A DNA stretch of 64,000 bases. Origin: Macrotrachela quadricornifera (Eukaryota; Rotifera; Eurotatoria; Philodinida; Philodinidae). The stretch lies in the NCBI GenBank assembly GCA_022393335.1, contig JAJEKB010020941.1, positions 717,863 to 781,862 on the forward strand, read 5' to 3'. Positions 48,733 to 60,619 of this stretch are shown here, piece after piece; position 1 is the stretch's first letter, and each line of letters starts with the position of its first letter. Below the pieces are notes generated by a model. That model searched no databases, had not been told where the DNA came from, and was given only the letters and a program-made list of their open reading frames with translations. The translations under genes were made by a program, and so were the position numbers.

Positions 48733-51700
48733 ATGTCATTCAGGGATAATTCAATGATATTAAGTGTTACATTCAATGAGCCGGAGTCCACTATCATTCC
48801 TATGACAACTATTCTTCCAAATCATGCTCAAAATGATCAACCTGAAGAAGAAATCGAGAAAAAAGCGACCCAAACAATATATGCTCAATTGAAGCAGGTA
48901 AGAGTATCTCATTGTAAGATTATTTATTATTACGATGGTGATGTAACAGATTGCATGTTGTCGAGACATGAACAAGATCGAAGAACGATGGGAAAAATTG
49001 TCAATAGTATTGAACAGTGTGCAATACAAAGGAGAGAGAAAGCAAATACTCGAAAAACTTGATGAAGAAAATCATTACGGAGCTATTCACTATGCTGTCC
49101 TGTCGAACAATGCATTTGTTTGTAAAAAACTGCTCAATGACCAACAATGCAGTAAGAACAGGCTCATTTTTGCTCATGTCTAATTTCTTCTTCTTCTCCT
49201 CTCACTTTCTCTATAAATCAAGATGTCAATTTATTGGGCATGGATGGTCAAACACCACTTCATCTCGCTTCTACTTCGTTCGAAGTCGAAGAAGAAATAC
49301 AAAAGAATTCAATGCAGAGCAAACAGGAGGAACAAGATAATGTAACTCATGTGTCAGTTAAAGTTTTTTCTCATTTGCCTATTATCTTATTATTTGCAGC
49401 AGACTTCAATCTTATTAATTTTACTACATCATACAGATATTAAAATAAACAAGCAAGACAATCAAGGGCGGACACCATTACATCAGGCTATAATGCGAAA
49501 TCACATTGCAACTGTTCAACATTTGAAGGCTTATGGCGCAAGAATCTATGTAAGATTTATACTATACAAGGTGTTCCAAAAGCTCAAATGAAAATAAAAC
49601 GTAAATAAGTCTTCAACGATTTATGCGAGCTTTTTATTATTTTCTTGCAGCTGCTTTGAGATTTTATTTCACATTATTTCATCTGTAAAACTTCAAATCA
49701 TTTACAAGAAAACGATGAAAAGCCTGTGAAAATCGTTGAAGAGTTGTTTACCTTTTACTTGAATGTGGACTCTTGAAATGTCTTATCAACTATTTCTTAT
49801 AACAGAAGACAAATATTGTAATACATTCCTCATCCAAATCTGTTTAAATTTATTTTAATCGGTGCGTCAGATTACATTGTCGATCGTGTTAAATTAAAAC
49901 GTAAAATAGGGCTGCGCCATTTTTATTAGGAAGAAGACACATAACACCGTTTATTTCATAGAAAGCTATCATCGACATGAAAAGAAGGACAAGTACAGGA
50001 GAGCATAACTGAAATATTTTCCCTGAGATTATCAAGATTAGGCGAGCTACTTTAAGATTACCAAAGTTTTATAGAATGTAGTAGTAATGTGATGGCGCAC
50101 CTTTAAATCACAAATATAGAGATACGACAGCTCTTTAAGGGACAAAATAGTTCGAGTATCTTGAAGTTTGCTTCCTTCTTCGCAAGAAAAAATGTTGCTG
50201 GACTTCGAATCTCGATCAGAGATACCAGTATAATGACACAACCATCAGTGTTCCGCCTAGGATGTGATATTTTCTTGATAGGTACCTGATGTTCAAGGAG
50301 CTACTCCAGTTCATTATGCTTATCGTTTTGGAAGCAAAGAAATGCACGATATATTTCCTCTTGATGAACAATCGTTGAATTTGAGAACATTTGACAACAA
50401 GACACCATTTGAAGTGGCCATCGAATATGGTCATTTTGATGTTGTGAAAAGGTTATTAACTAACCAATCTGATATGTTGATTCCCCATCATGGAATTCAT
50501 GCTCTTATTCGTGCTGCTACTTGTTATCGTGGTACTGACATCTTTTATAATCTTGCTTTGGTAATTGACCCCGATCTTGATATACTTCATTTGGCTTGTC
50601 GACAAGCACATGGACATGAATTGATTTCTGATGGAAATGTTTTTGCTCATCTTGTAACGAAACATAGACTGTTAAAACAAAGTCCTAAAGATGGATTCAC
50701 TCCATTGATGATAGCTGTGAAATATGAACGCGTTGAATGTGTCAAAAGACTTATCAATAGTGAATATTGTGATAAGGATGTACTAGAGAAAACTAGTATC
50801 GATTTCGATCGAACAATATTACATATTTGTGCAGAAGTTGATAATGAATCTATTACCGATTTGTTGTTATCGAAAGTGAAAGAACTTGGATTAAGCTTAG
50901 CACCAATTGATATCATGGGCAATACACCATTACATATATGTGCTCAAGTTAATAACAAATACATGTGTGATAAGTTATTACCAGATTATGATAAAGTTTC
51001 AGTTTTGTCATCAGCTTCACCATCTGTTGATGTTCGAACCACTATCGATATATATAATAATGAACAAATAAATAAACAAAAACTAAATATATCTAATAAA
51101 GAACAAGAAAATGAACTAAATGATAATTCAATTCTAAAAATGTTAGTGATAAAAAATAATAATGGATTGAATGCTTTTCATGAAGCTATTCAACATGGAT
51201 ACGACGAAATTGTTGATCGAATGCTTAGAGCATTGATTAATCCTATGAAATTAATTGAAGAACGAGATCAACAACTGCGTACAAGTTTACATATTGCTGC
51301 ATTAAAAGGTAAATATTGTAGTTTGATGACTTCAATCATACAATAATGAATGATTGCATTTATTTTTCATAGGTAACGTGAAAATTCTTGCATTACTTCT
51401 TCAACCCGATATAAATGTTGATGCATATGATATGAATGATCATACACCGCTACACGATGCTTCTCGCTGGTCTGATTCTAATGAAGAAGAGAATCGAAAT
51501 CGAAATGAATGTATCGATCTTCTTGTAAAACATGGTGCCGATGTAAATGCATTAAATATTCGTAAAGAATCTCCATTACTTATGGCATGTCGATATGGTT
51601 CACCTTCTTTAGTTCAATCTTTATTTAAGAATGGTGCTGATATATTACAAACAAATGTAAAGGGTTATAATTGTCTCGAAGTTGCAATTGAAGAAAAAAA

Positions 51701-54080
51701 CAGAAAAGTCGTTGAATATCTTCTTGAACAAGATTATATATTTGAATTGATGCGCAATGCACAACTTTATAAAAAGCAAAATTATGTGCCCTGTTCCATG
51801 TGTAATAATAAGACTTCTTCTAAATATTGTTGCAAGTCTATGGATTCTCGAGTCTTTGACATTTGTCGTTTGGGTTTGATTCGTCGGAAGGCAAGTACAC
51901 CAATGCGAAAGTTGATTGTTAATATGCCCGATATGGCTTTTCAAATTCTTGAGAAATGTACGAAAACGATTGGTGCAGAAAGAAGCAAGATCCATATGCA
52001 ATTTTATGATTATGAATTTTTAGAAGATCAATACGCTATTCGAGAATGGGCCAAAGGTAAGAAATCAATGAGAAAAAATGCAACATTTTCGAATGTAAAA
52101 AGCATTCTGGAAGACTTTCAATATGTATCTTCGAAATTTAGTCTTAATTAAAAGTGAAAACTATTTAAGAATGGTATAGGTTAGCTCTTAAATTCGTGCG
52201 GGAATAATATAGTAGAGCTTTAAGCTATAGTATATAAGAAATCATAAGCTTACATAAACAATTTGGTATGAAGCTGTTGATATATATGTGAAAATAAGAT
52301 GAAGAGGATATAACAAAAAATTTATATTTATGTGATAACTACCGTTTTTGTGTTGGAAATGCAATCGTACAATGCCAGCACAATTCACTCGTATATGTAT
52401 ATATATACTAAACATAAGTGAGCGTCATAAAATAACATTTGTTGACGCTAACAGTGTAGGTGAATGAGAAGAAGATCTACATCTTCCTTAATATAGTATA
52501 TCTCAAGCATTTATGTGTGACTTGTTAGACCATTTATTTCATAAATGTGCTCGAAGAATAATTGAAGAACTTTTCTTTATATTGTTAAATATTTTCTTTA
52601 CATAATCTATTTCTCAGTATTCTATGATATCTTTTCTTTTTTCAAGGTAATCTTCATACGAATTCACATATATCTGACAAATCCGGTACAAACAAACATC
52701 ATACTATTGAAAAAGATGAACCTTATACAATCGATAGCAAAATTCTAGTTATGAATCATCCACTTTTTCTTATGGCTGTTCATGATCGATATAAACTTAT
52801 GTCACATCCATTAAGCAAAAGTCTTGTTTATAAAAAATTTTGTGGTCTAAGTCTTGTTCTTTTTATTCTTGGTTTTTCACTCTATGCAACTTTTCTTGGT
52901 TTATTTACAGCAATAGCTATGCGTACTCGACATCCTCAACATTATTATAGTAAGACAGATTTTGATTTCGATTTAAATTTATGTATAAATGTTACACAAG
53001 CATTGAATAGTACTAGTTTAAAGACATCAACAGATATTGCTTTAAAACATGCAATGTTTGTTATGTTTTCATTACTTGTTGTAAAAAATATTTGTGCTCT
53101 TATTGGTTATATTCGAACAACTTGGTCGAAAATGTTTACATTCTTTCCTGAATTGATTGCACTCGCATGTAATTGTTATTTTGTCTTTGATTATGATTAT
53201 CAAGATAAAGTTAAGATGCGCTGTCCAATACAATGGCAAATAGGTGCATTTGGTCTTTTTACTGGTTATTTAGGTTTGTTCTATTATATTCAGTATGTAC
53301 CAATTATTGGTCTTTATGTTATTATGATAAAAGTTATTGTAAAACGATTTTTGGTCTTTTTACCTGTACTTATAGTCTTATTAACCTCGTTTGTATTACC
53401 TTTTTATATGCTTTTTCAAAATTTTCCAGCATTTGGTAATGTAGCCATTGGTTTTGCTAAAACAGGTTCTCTTCTTCTAATAACATGATTTCGATTGAAT
53501 TTTTTATTTAATTATAATTTAGTAATGATGAGTATCGGTGAGATTGATTACAATGCGTTTATGCATGAACCAACAACTCAAGCGTATTATCCATTGGCTT
53601 TTATCATGCTTATTCTGTTAACCATTGCGATGCCTATTCTTATAACCAATCTTCTCATTGGTAATAATAACAATTCATCATTTATTTATTATTCTTTTTC
53701 ATCTGTACAATATAGGGTTGGCTGTTGGTGAGATTGAACCGATGATTAATGCGGCAAAGAATCATCGTCTTGATATGCTCTATGAACTAGCTGCTGACTT
53801 CGAAATTATCAAACTTCAAATGGTTCCAATTTTCAATCGATTATGCCATTGTTGCTTTATTCTTCCTTCACATTATAAGAAAAGAGATTTAACCAAAAAA
53901 TGGAAATGGGCTAAAAAAATAAAAAAAAGTTTATTGGAATCGTGCGCACGAGAGGTTGATGAAGATGATCTGTCCGATTCATCTGAAGATGAAGGAACTG
54001 ATGAACAACGACGTATACTTGAAGAAGTTAAACAAGAAATATTAACTTTGACTGGCAAACAAGGACCTAACACTTTCTGA
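48733..54080 (+). CDS. TRPA1-like ankyrin-repeat cation channel, nine exons
   Basis: The exons are 48733-48897, 48950-49151, 49223-49341, 49400-49549, 50282-51308, 51373-52056, 52647-53465, 53523-53660 and 53716-54080. All have GT-AG with matching phases, giving 1222 residues, a normal TRPA1 length. Residues ~60-700 hold ankyrin repeats (GRTPLHQAI, GFTPLMIAV, GNTPLHICA, DHTPLHDAS). Six membrane segments follow from about residue 847: S1 SLVLFILGFSLYATFLG, S4 IGAFGLFTGYLGLFYYI, S5 FLVFLPVLIVLLTSFVLPF. The pore region reads VMMSIGEIDYNAF and S6 ends in NLLIGLAVGEIE, both typical of TRPA. The C-terminus is acidic. The channel should conduct cations including calcium and sense chemical or thermal stimuli. 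The last four joins restore the S5-pore-S6 order; the GTTCTC donor at 53466 is the least canonical. AATAAA lies at about 54141. Confidence 0.92.
49565..49785. mobile_element. Small inverted-repeat element in intron 4 of the TRPA1-like gene
   Basis: The left end is TACAAGGTGTTCCAAAAGCTC, running to AGTCTTCAACGAT. The right side has the inverse ATCGTTGAAGAGTTGTTTACC, ending CTTGAAATGTCTTA. The ends are more diverged than the inner arms. The start resembles mariner-type termini. It explains part of the unusually long 732-bp intron. Confidence 0.55.
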
Positions 54081-54699
54081 ACATAAATATATAAATATAA
54101 AAAATATGCAAGAAAAGACTGAAAAGTGTTCAAAAAAAATAATAAAGCTATCAAAATATAGAGTTCATAATTGACATCTAATATGTAAGAGAGTATGTAT
54201 TTTCCACACAAGAAATGTTTTAATCGATTGAACAATATTCAGACTTTGTCCGAAGATCGACACAATGTTTGATAACATCAAGTTCAATACGATTGTCTCG
54301 ATAATATTGATATATATTCAAATGTTCTATCGGAATTGCATATCATCAAGACAAGAAAACATCATTACTACACATCAGTACATTTCAACTGAAAGCAAAC
54401 ACGAAAAGTGATGAAATCATCAATTTTTCTTGAACGGCAAAGAAATTCATTGTTTCGATAAAGAAAAAGTAGATCTTGAATTATTGAATCTTAATAGATG
54501 CTAGTTCAACATTAAATTCAATAATAAGTAATGTATTACTTTCTTACTATATTTTTTTTTAATGATACCTTGAATATTATTCTTAAAATATGTCTTGTTC
54601 AATGAGTATTCATGTCATTGTATAAAACAATAAACATCGGCATTTTTACCATACAATTGAAAAAAAGTTATTTTATGTTTTTAGGTATTTAAAGAAATA

Positions 54700-55605
54700 C
54701 ACTACTGGTCAAAAGTACTCCCCCTCCGATCTCAGTCACAATATGAGCTGTAGATCTGAAAACTAGTATGCATATAGTTCTCGATGAATGCTGATCAGTG
54801 ATACCACCCACAGCTCCATTGTCTGAAGTATAAGACAGTTATGATATAAATGGTCTGTCTCCATTGTGTACTTCATAAATCAGTAAAAATTTGACAGATG
54901 GATTTCAAACTTATAAGATAGATTGCTCGACAGACCCTCACTGTTTTCTGAAATTTTCAGCCTTATGTTATTTACTAGAGAGAAATGTCTGTATATTCCA
55001 ATTCTAGATGTAGTATTAGGTCTATAAAGTGACAAAAATCACTAAATAGCCTGATAAACAAGACATACACTTTTTCAGTCAATTTTTCCTCATTCTGACA
55101 ACCTTTTATTGTTTTATTGAATAGTGTCAAAATAAACGTTATAAAAAAAGAATTACAATGTATCTATCTATCTAGTTCAAGTCTGTCAACGACCTTTTGA
55201 TATTTTTCTTCATGATGATAGATCAGAGTAAGCGTGGAAGTAAGAATATGGATGAAAAATGGTATGAAGTTGAAAAAGGAATACGAATCCTTATTCTTAA
55301 TACCTATCTCATTCAACTTTGTCATATATCGTTACTTACAGTAAAATGGTTCTAGTTTTACAACGGCTCATTGAATTTCAATGAAACCAACTCCGGTTCA
55401 TAAAGTATTTTCATTCCTGAGCTATGAAGTCCACAATGTAGACAGATTGTTTATATCATAACTTTCCTATAGTTCATGCAATCGAGGCGCGGATGATGTG
55501 TGTGATCAGCAATCATTGAGGACTATGTGTACACTAGTTGTCAGATTTACAGCTCATATTGTGACTGAGTTTCAAGCGGGAGGAGAATACTTCTGGCCAG
55601 TAGTG
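54700..55605. mobile_element. Tc1/mariner-type non-autonomous element
   Basis: The left end CACTACTGGTCAAAAGTACT and the inverted right end CACTACTGGCCAGAAGTATT are flanked by TA on both sides (54698-54699 and 55606-55607). The inverted similarity continues for nearly 200 bp, including CTCAGTCACAATATGAGCTG and ATGATATAAA. No transposase frame lies in the middle. CACTACTGGTCAAAA-type ends are common in Tc1-like elements. Confidence 0.87.
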
Positions 55606-55607
55606 TA

Positions 55608-56456
55608 AATAAGTTTCTTCTTTATTTCACGTATACATTTTCGTATTAGAAATAATGTGACATCTGCATACACTGATACAAGGAAATAAATACAAATACA
55701 TAGATGAAATTTCACCCAAATTCTTTCTAACTAATGTATAATTCCAAATTTATTTGATCCTTTTTTTGGAATAGGAATAATCAAAAGATCCGAAAGTTTC
55801 AACTCGAAATTCGAAACTCGTTTTTGCTAGTGGTCTTGACAGGAGACTACAACCTTCTGTTTAATAACACGTAAAAATGCAGTATCTCATTAGCAATAAG
55901 CTAGCAACATGAACTCTTTTCAGGGTATTCATAACTCATTAGAGCCTTCGTGAAGCACGTATCCTCAACTCGCAAGCGATATGACAGTTGACGATGTTCC
56001 TTCGTTAGTTTTTATAAAAATTTTACTTCGCAGTTAAATGAGTGCGTTGTTTTCAATAAAAAAATATCGATTGACAGAATGTGGATGCATTGCTGAATGC
56101 GTTTTGATGAAAAGAAAAAAACAATTTTATACTCCATTTTCAACCTTTGTTTTCAGGATGCGTTAAAAGAAAGAAAGAGAAACATATTTTTAAAAAAAGT
56201 GGATGACTCTTATTGCGACAATACTAATCAATGAAAATGTCCATGGAATAATAACTAGGCAACACTATTGTGTTTTCTTTTTCTTTTCTAGCAAGTCAAA
56301 GCTCTGTTTAATGTTTATATATACTTATCACACTGTTTTTTTTGTTTAAGTGTGTATCACTTTTGCACATAAGACAAAACGAGGCAGAGAAAGATTTTTT
56401 TTTAAACTGTTCGAAAACAGTGCAGTTGACATTTGCTTTTGTATATAGGATATCAA
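55608..56456. other. Intergenic, nothing recognised
   Basis: AT-rich sequence between the Tc1-type element and the TMEM45-like pseudogene. No repeat or open frame of note. Confidence 0.45.
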
Positions 56457-57364
56457 ATGGAAACTTGGATTGATCATATTGCACCAGGTACTTTCAAAAA
56501 GGCGGAGAGTGATAGGTACAGACTCTAATTTCATTTTGGTTTATTTAGGCGTAATTTTTGTTGCTTTTGCTTTCTGGTGGCATATTAATAACTGTGCACG
56601 TTATCTACGATCACTGGCTAGTAAAAGTAATGAAAAGGCAAACGACAAGAAATTAAATTTAAAGGTTCGGTAACTTATCCTTGTTTTTTCTTACCTTGTA
56701 AGGTTTTTCATCGTTTGCATATTGAAAGTATTGTAAAAATTATTATAACAACCACTCATTTTACAATCGAAATTATTACTGGTTATAACAGTCAACTAAA
56801 ACTTCATTTTTATACTTAAAATGCTCATCACACAGCTATGCTTTTTGGTTTTTTTCTCGGTTCTTGGATAGAAATTTTAGTCCATTACAAAGTTCCGTGA
56901 CCAAAACGTATCAATCAAGTTAGGGGATTTTTAGCATTTGCTATAGAAGGTCTTATGATGGTATTTCATATACATACATTACTTGCTTTAACCATAACTT
57001 GTTCCATGATTGGTGCTCTAGGAGAATGTTTCGATCCAAATAATTTTTAGTTTATTGTAGCTAGAATTTTTTTGCTTTAACACAAGGTACATGGTTCATT
57101 CAAGCAGCATTTGTCATGTGGCCAATAAAAACGACTCCGAATTTTTTCTGGGATCTTGACTCACATGAATCAGTTTCACTATTAACAATGAGTTATGCTT
57201 ATCATTTAGCTGGAAACGCATTCACACATATTATTTTATATTTATTGGTTTCTAAATTCGTATCATATTCAATTATCTTGAATCATAAACAAGTAGAAGA
57301 TAATGAACCAATCAATGAATACAAACTAATTATTAGTGAAAGTGATGAAGACAACGAACTTTGA
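56457..57364 (+). pseudogene. TMEM45-like multi-pass membrane protein, decayed
   Basis: Exon 1 (56457-56487) encodes METWIDHIAPG, like the family's start (xHxxPG). A 61-bp GT-AG intron leads to exon 2 (56549-56671), with IFVAFAFWWHINNCARYLRS. A third exon begins after CTTGTAAG at about 56703 (VFHRLHIES). Downstream the reading contains family-like membrane segments (HTAMLFGFFLGSWIEILVHY, AFAIEGLMMVFHIH) but is stopped by TAA near 56817, TGA at 56898 and TAG at 57048. A one-base shift in a T7 run near 57068 then leads into ALTQGTWFIQAAFVMWP, matching the LQGTWFWQ region of TMEM45, and an open frame to 57364. Several independent lesions make this a pseudogene. TMEM45 proteins have no established enzymatic activity. 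Confidence 0.75.
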
Positions 57365-57655
57365 ATAAATTCTATGTGACTGATGAATAAAAATTCCTCT
57401 TGACATAACTTGTCCCATATTTTTTATGAGATATTTTTGTCCTCTAATAATTTCACATTCATATTCTGTGCCGTTCTGTAAATGCAGGTTTTCATAATGC
57501 TTTTATTTCTTCAATACAAATAATTGTAAAACTAAAAAGCTATTCTTATGTTTCTACGAATGACAAAATCAATGCAACACCTATTTTTTCAACATGTTTT
57601 CATTAATAGTCAACCATGAAAAATCCAAGTTTTTCAGAACATGTTTTCGTCTATA
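57365..57655. other. Short intergenic stretch
   Basis: No gene or repeat is recognised. Confidence 0.4.
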
Positions 57656-57905
57656 GTAGGGATGCACCAATTCCAATTCCGGTTCTAGGCTTGGAATTGA
57701 AGAAATTGGTTGGACTCTGGAATTCGAATTGTTGAAATTGGAACCGGACTTGACAAGAATTGACTAAGAACCGACTGGAATTGGTATAGCCCAATACTAG
57801 AGGATATCTATAGCTCCATAAGCACTATACTATGGAGATGCCCATGGGTCCTCAAGTCTAGGCATATCATAATACCAGTAAGGTATTGAGGTATTGGTAT
57901 TGACT
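57656..57905. mobile_element. hAT-like repeat piece with TAGGGATGCACC end
   Basis: It starts TAGGGATGCACCAATTCCAA and is followed by many variants of GGAATTGG and AACCGGA. Near 57800-57870 a segment (ATACTATGGAGATGCCCATG, GGTCCTCAAGTC) matches the internal repeats of the element at 62781-63331. The right end is not clear. Confidence 0.5.
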
Positions 57906-57987
57906 CAAGGAATGAGAACTGGCTGGCCATTTATTGAAATTCTCGAAATTAGAATTCCTCAGGATCTCAGAAGACCAAACCATCTTG

Positions 57988-59743
57988 GAAAGGATGGGGG
58001 CGTATAAGAACGCGAACCGGCCTATCTTTAAATTCATCAAAGATATATATGAAACGATGCAGAATGAGACAGTGAATCTTCGACTGCAGAACGATGTTGA
58101 ATTAAGACAAAAAGGTAACATAAAAATGTGCTCGTAAACTTGAAAATAGTCTCATTTGAAAGAGAATGAAATTCTGCACAAACCTCTACATATACCATCC
58201 TTAGAAAATAAATATAGCTTAAACCTATGCTGGAAAAATAGTACTTCTATCAATATTTGGTGCCCCGATACGGATATTGACACTACAAAGATCAACAAAA
58301 ATGTCTTTACAATGAGGTTTGAACTATATGGTTTGACGCAGTTTTTCACGTGCTACAAAACGGTATAGTTGCCATGTCTTCATTTTTCTGATCAAAATTT
58401 TCATAAGGGAGAAACTGTGCACAACTGGTGTGTAATACTTCATTAACTTGTAACATTTGAATTTGGAAAGCTTCTCAGATAACATCAACAAAGAATATAG
58501 TTATGAACAAGGTAAAATGAACAGTGGACATTATCGTAAATGGAAGAAATCCAACGTGTCTTAGTTTTCGTCGCTTTCGCTTTGATCGCTGTCAGTCGTA
58601 CCATCATCGTTTCGCTCAATGTTCGGGTATTCATTGCAGTCTTTAATAGAACGAAGAAATTTGCTTGTGGAAACTTGATGAACATTGGGATTGGTTTCGC
58701 CGCGACAGACACCAAGATGCCAAATAAGTGCTGTTACATGTGCACAAGAACCAATATTACGCGCTCCTGCAGAGCAAGTACAAAATCATCCTTTAATTGG
58801 TTCGTCTTGATCTTCTTTGTCGAAATTCACAGTGGCCACATCATTTTTTCTACTGGGACGCCTGGATGCAAAACTTACTTGAACAAGATCATTATATACC
58901 GAGGAAAATTCAACGATGAATTCGTATTGATCGTCAACCAGAGGAGACGACTTCATACGCTCAACAATATAGCTTTTCGCTTGTTTGATTTAATACGGGC
59001 CTGAATGTGAATGTATATCCAGCTACATTTCTAAAGGAACACATACATATATATGAATTTATATACTTTTGAAATTTGTCAAACGCACGTACAAGAAAGA
59101 AAAAATGAGCAAGAGAATAAAGATGACCAATAGAAACTTCAAAGAAATCATAGAAATCTTACCGAACAGCTTCATGTTTTATTCAGGATATCTTTGTGAC
59201 TAAGCTATTTTTGACATTGCCTTTAAAGACTGAATTCCATCACTATATTTCTAAAAAATTCTAACCTTCCAGCACAATATCATACACAATCAGTCCATAC
59301 AATATTTTATTTTGAAACTTTCTCTTGTATGAAAATTTTGGCCAGAAAAATCAAGACATGACAACTATACCGTTTTGTAGCCCGTGAAAAACTGCATCGA
59401 ACCATATAGTTTAAACTTCATTGCAAAGACATTTTTGTTGATCTTTCTAGTGTCAATATCCGTATCGGGGCACCAAATACTGGTGGAAGTACCATTTTTG
59501 CCTCATAGGTTTAAGTTATATTTATTTTCTAATGATGGTGTATATAGAGGTTTGTGCAGAATTTCATTCTCTTTCAAATGAGACTATTTTCAAGCTTACG
59601 AGGACATTTTTATTTTACCTTTTTGTCTTAATTCGACATCGCTCTGCAGTGAACGATTCGCTGTCTCCTTCCGTATCGTTGCGTATATATCTTAGGTGAA
59701 TTTAAAGATAGGCCGATTCGCGTTCATATACGCCCCGTCCTTT
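57988..59743. mobile_element. Foldback element with arms of about 425 bp and transposon coding remains
   Basis: The left arm (57988-58415) and right arm (about 59320-59743) are inverted copies, judged roughly 85 percent alike by eye. They share GGGGCGTATA, CGGCCTATCTTTAAATTCA, GATGTTGAATTAAGACAAAA, GGTGCCCCGATACGGATATT and CATGTCTTCATTTTTCTG. The left arm reads as coding in plus (ERMGAYKNANRPIFKFIKDI) and the right arm encodes the same segment on the minus strand with a stop. The 900-bp centre carries a SWIM-type zinc-finger coding relic on the minus strand. The most likely history is an inverted duplication of part of a transposase gene. Confidence 0.7.
58547..58987 (-). pseudogene. SWIM-type zinc-finger protein fragment, transposon-associated
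   Basis: On the minus strand a frame reads IVERMKSSPLVDDQYEFIVE, then NDVATVNFDKEDQDEPIKG, a TGA, and CTCSAGARNIGSCAHVTALI followed by WHLGVCRGE. It ends in an acidic tail and TAA. The C-x-C ... C-x-H pattern is a SWIM zinc finger. Such a C-terminal CxC-GARxxGxCAH motif is frequent in invertebrate transposon proteins. The in-frame TGA before the finger makes it non-functional as it stands. Confidence 0.65.
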
Positions 59744-60619
59744 AACTTTCAATTGTTGAATCTTGATATTGTTGATATTCACTAACAAAGTCAGACACAT
59801 CGGATGCAGTTTCAGTAAATTTCTATAATAGAAAATCCAACATAAAATATTCTTTATCAAATCGAACAAACCATTTCATCTATTCCTCCATGAATATACG
59901 GATGCACAAAAGCTTTTCAAGCAAACACCGCTCTAAATTGTTCCTAAGTACGTTCAAATGAATCTTGAATTTCTGTATTATTTCCTATAAATATGTCGAA
60001 ATAATTTTCATATGTTTAAGAATTTCTTCAACAAAACCAGTTAGAAATGAACATGCTTGCATCTTTTTTACTTTTGCTTCCTAAGAAAATGGCATCGTTC
60101 ATCTCTCATTTAATTGCTTTTGAGATAAAGTATAGAGAGTGTGTAGGTTAAGTAAAATTGAATTTAAAAAGACAAAAAAGAAGTTTCGATTAATTTCGTT
60201 ATCTTGTAATGCATGGCGTTGAAATTGTGCTCTTTCATTTTTGATGTTTTTGTTATTGAGATAAAAACCAAATGAATGTATGCGTGAAATAATCAAAATG
60301 AATATGAGAGAAAGAGGAAGAGCATTTATTGATTCATACTATTTTGTAACCTATAACCCATATATTGTATCTCTTTCTCCGACCTTATTATTTTTTACAT
60401 AGAGGGAGATAAGTATCTATGTAATATATAAAGATGAAGAACAAGGATTTTTGTCTTGAGGTGCACTTTCGAAAGTGGTACGTTCGATTTTATAGCGACA
60501 CTGAATTGTTGTCTTGTATTCGCTGTATCTCAGTAGTTTAATTGTTATCAATTACACTTTCTTCTTGGCATCTCAAGTGTAAAGTTAAATAATACCTTGA
60601 AATCGAGTTTCATAAGTTC
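59744..60619. other. Upstream region of the GH3-like gene
   Basis: No other gene is seen. Any promoter of the GH3-like gene should lie here, but I recognise no specific element. Confidence 0.4.

Noticed and set aside
58152..59581. Several overlapping open frames in both directions at 58152-58368 and 59384-59581
   Set aside because: They are the same inverted-repeat arm read twice. Translations such as NCVKPYSSNLIVKTFLL mirror each other and have no domain.
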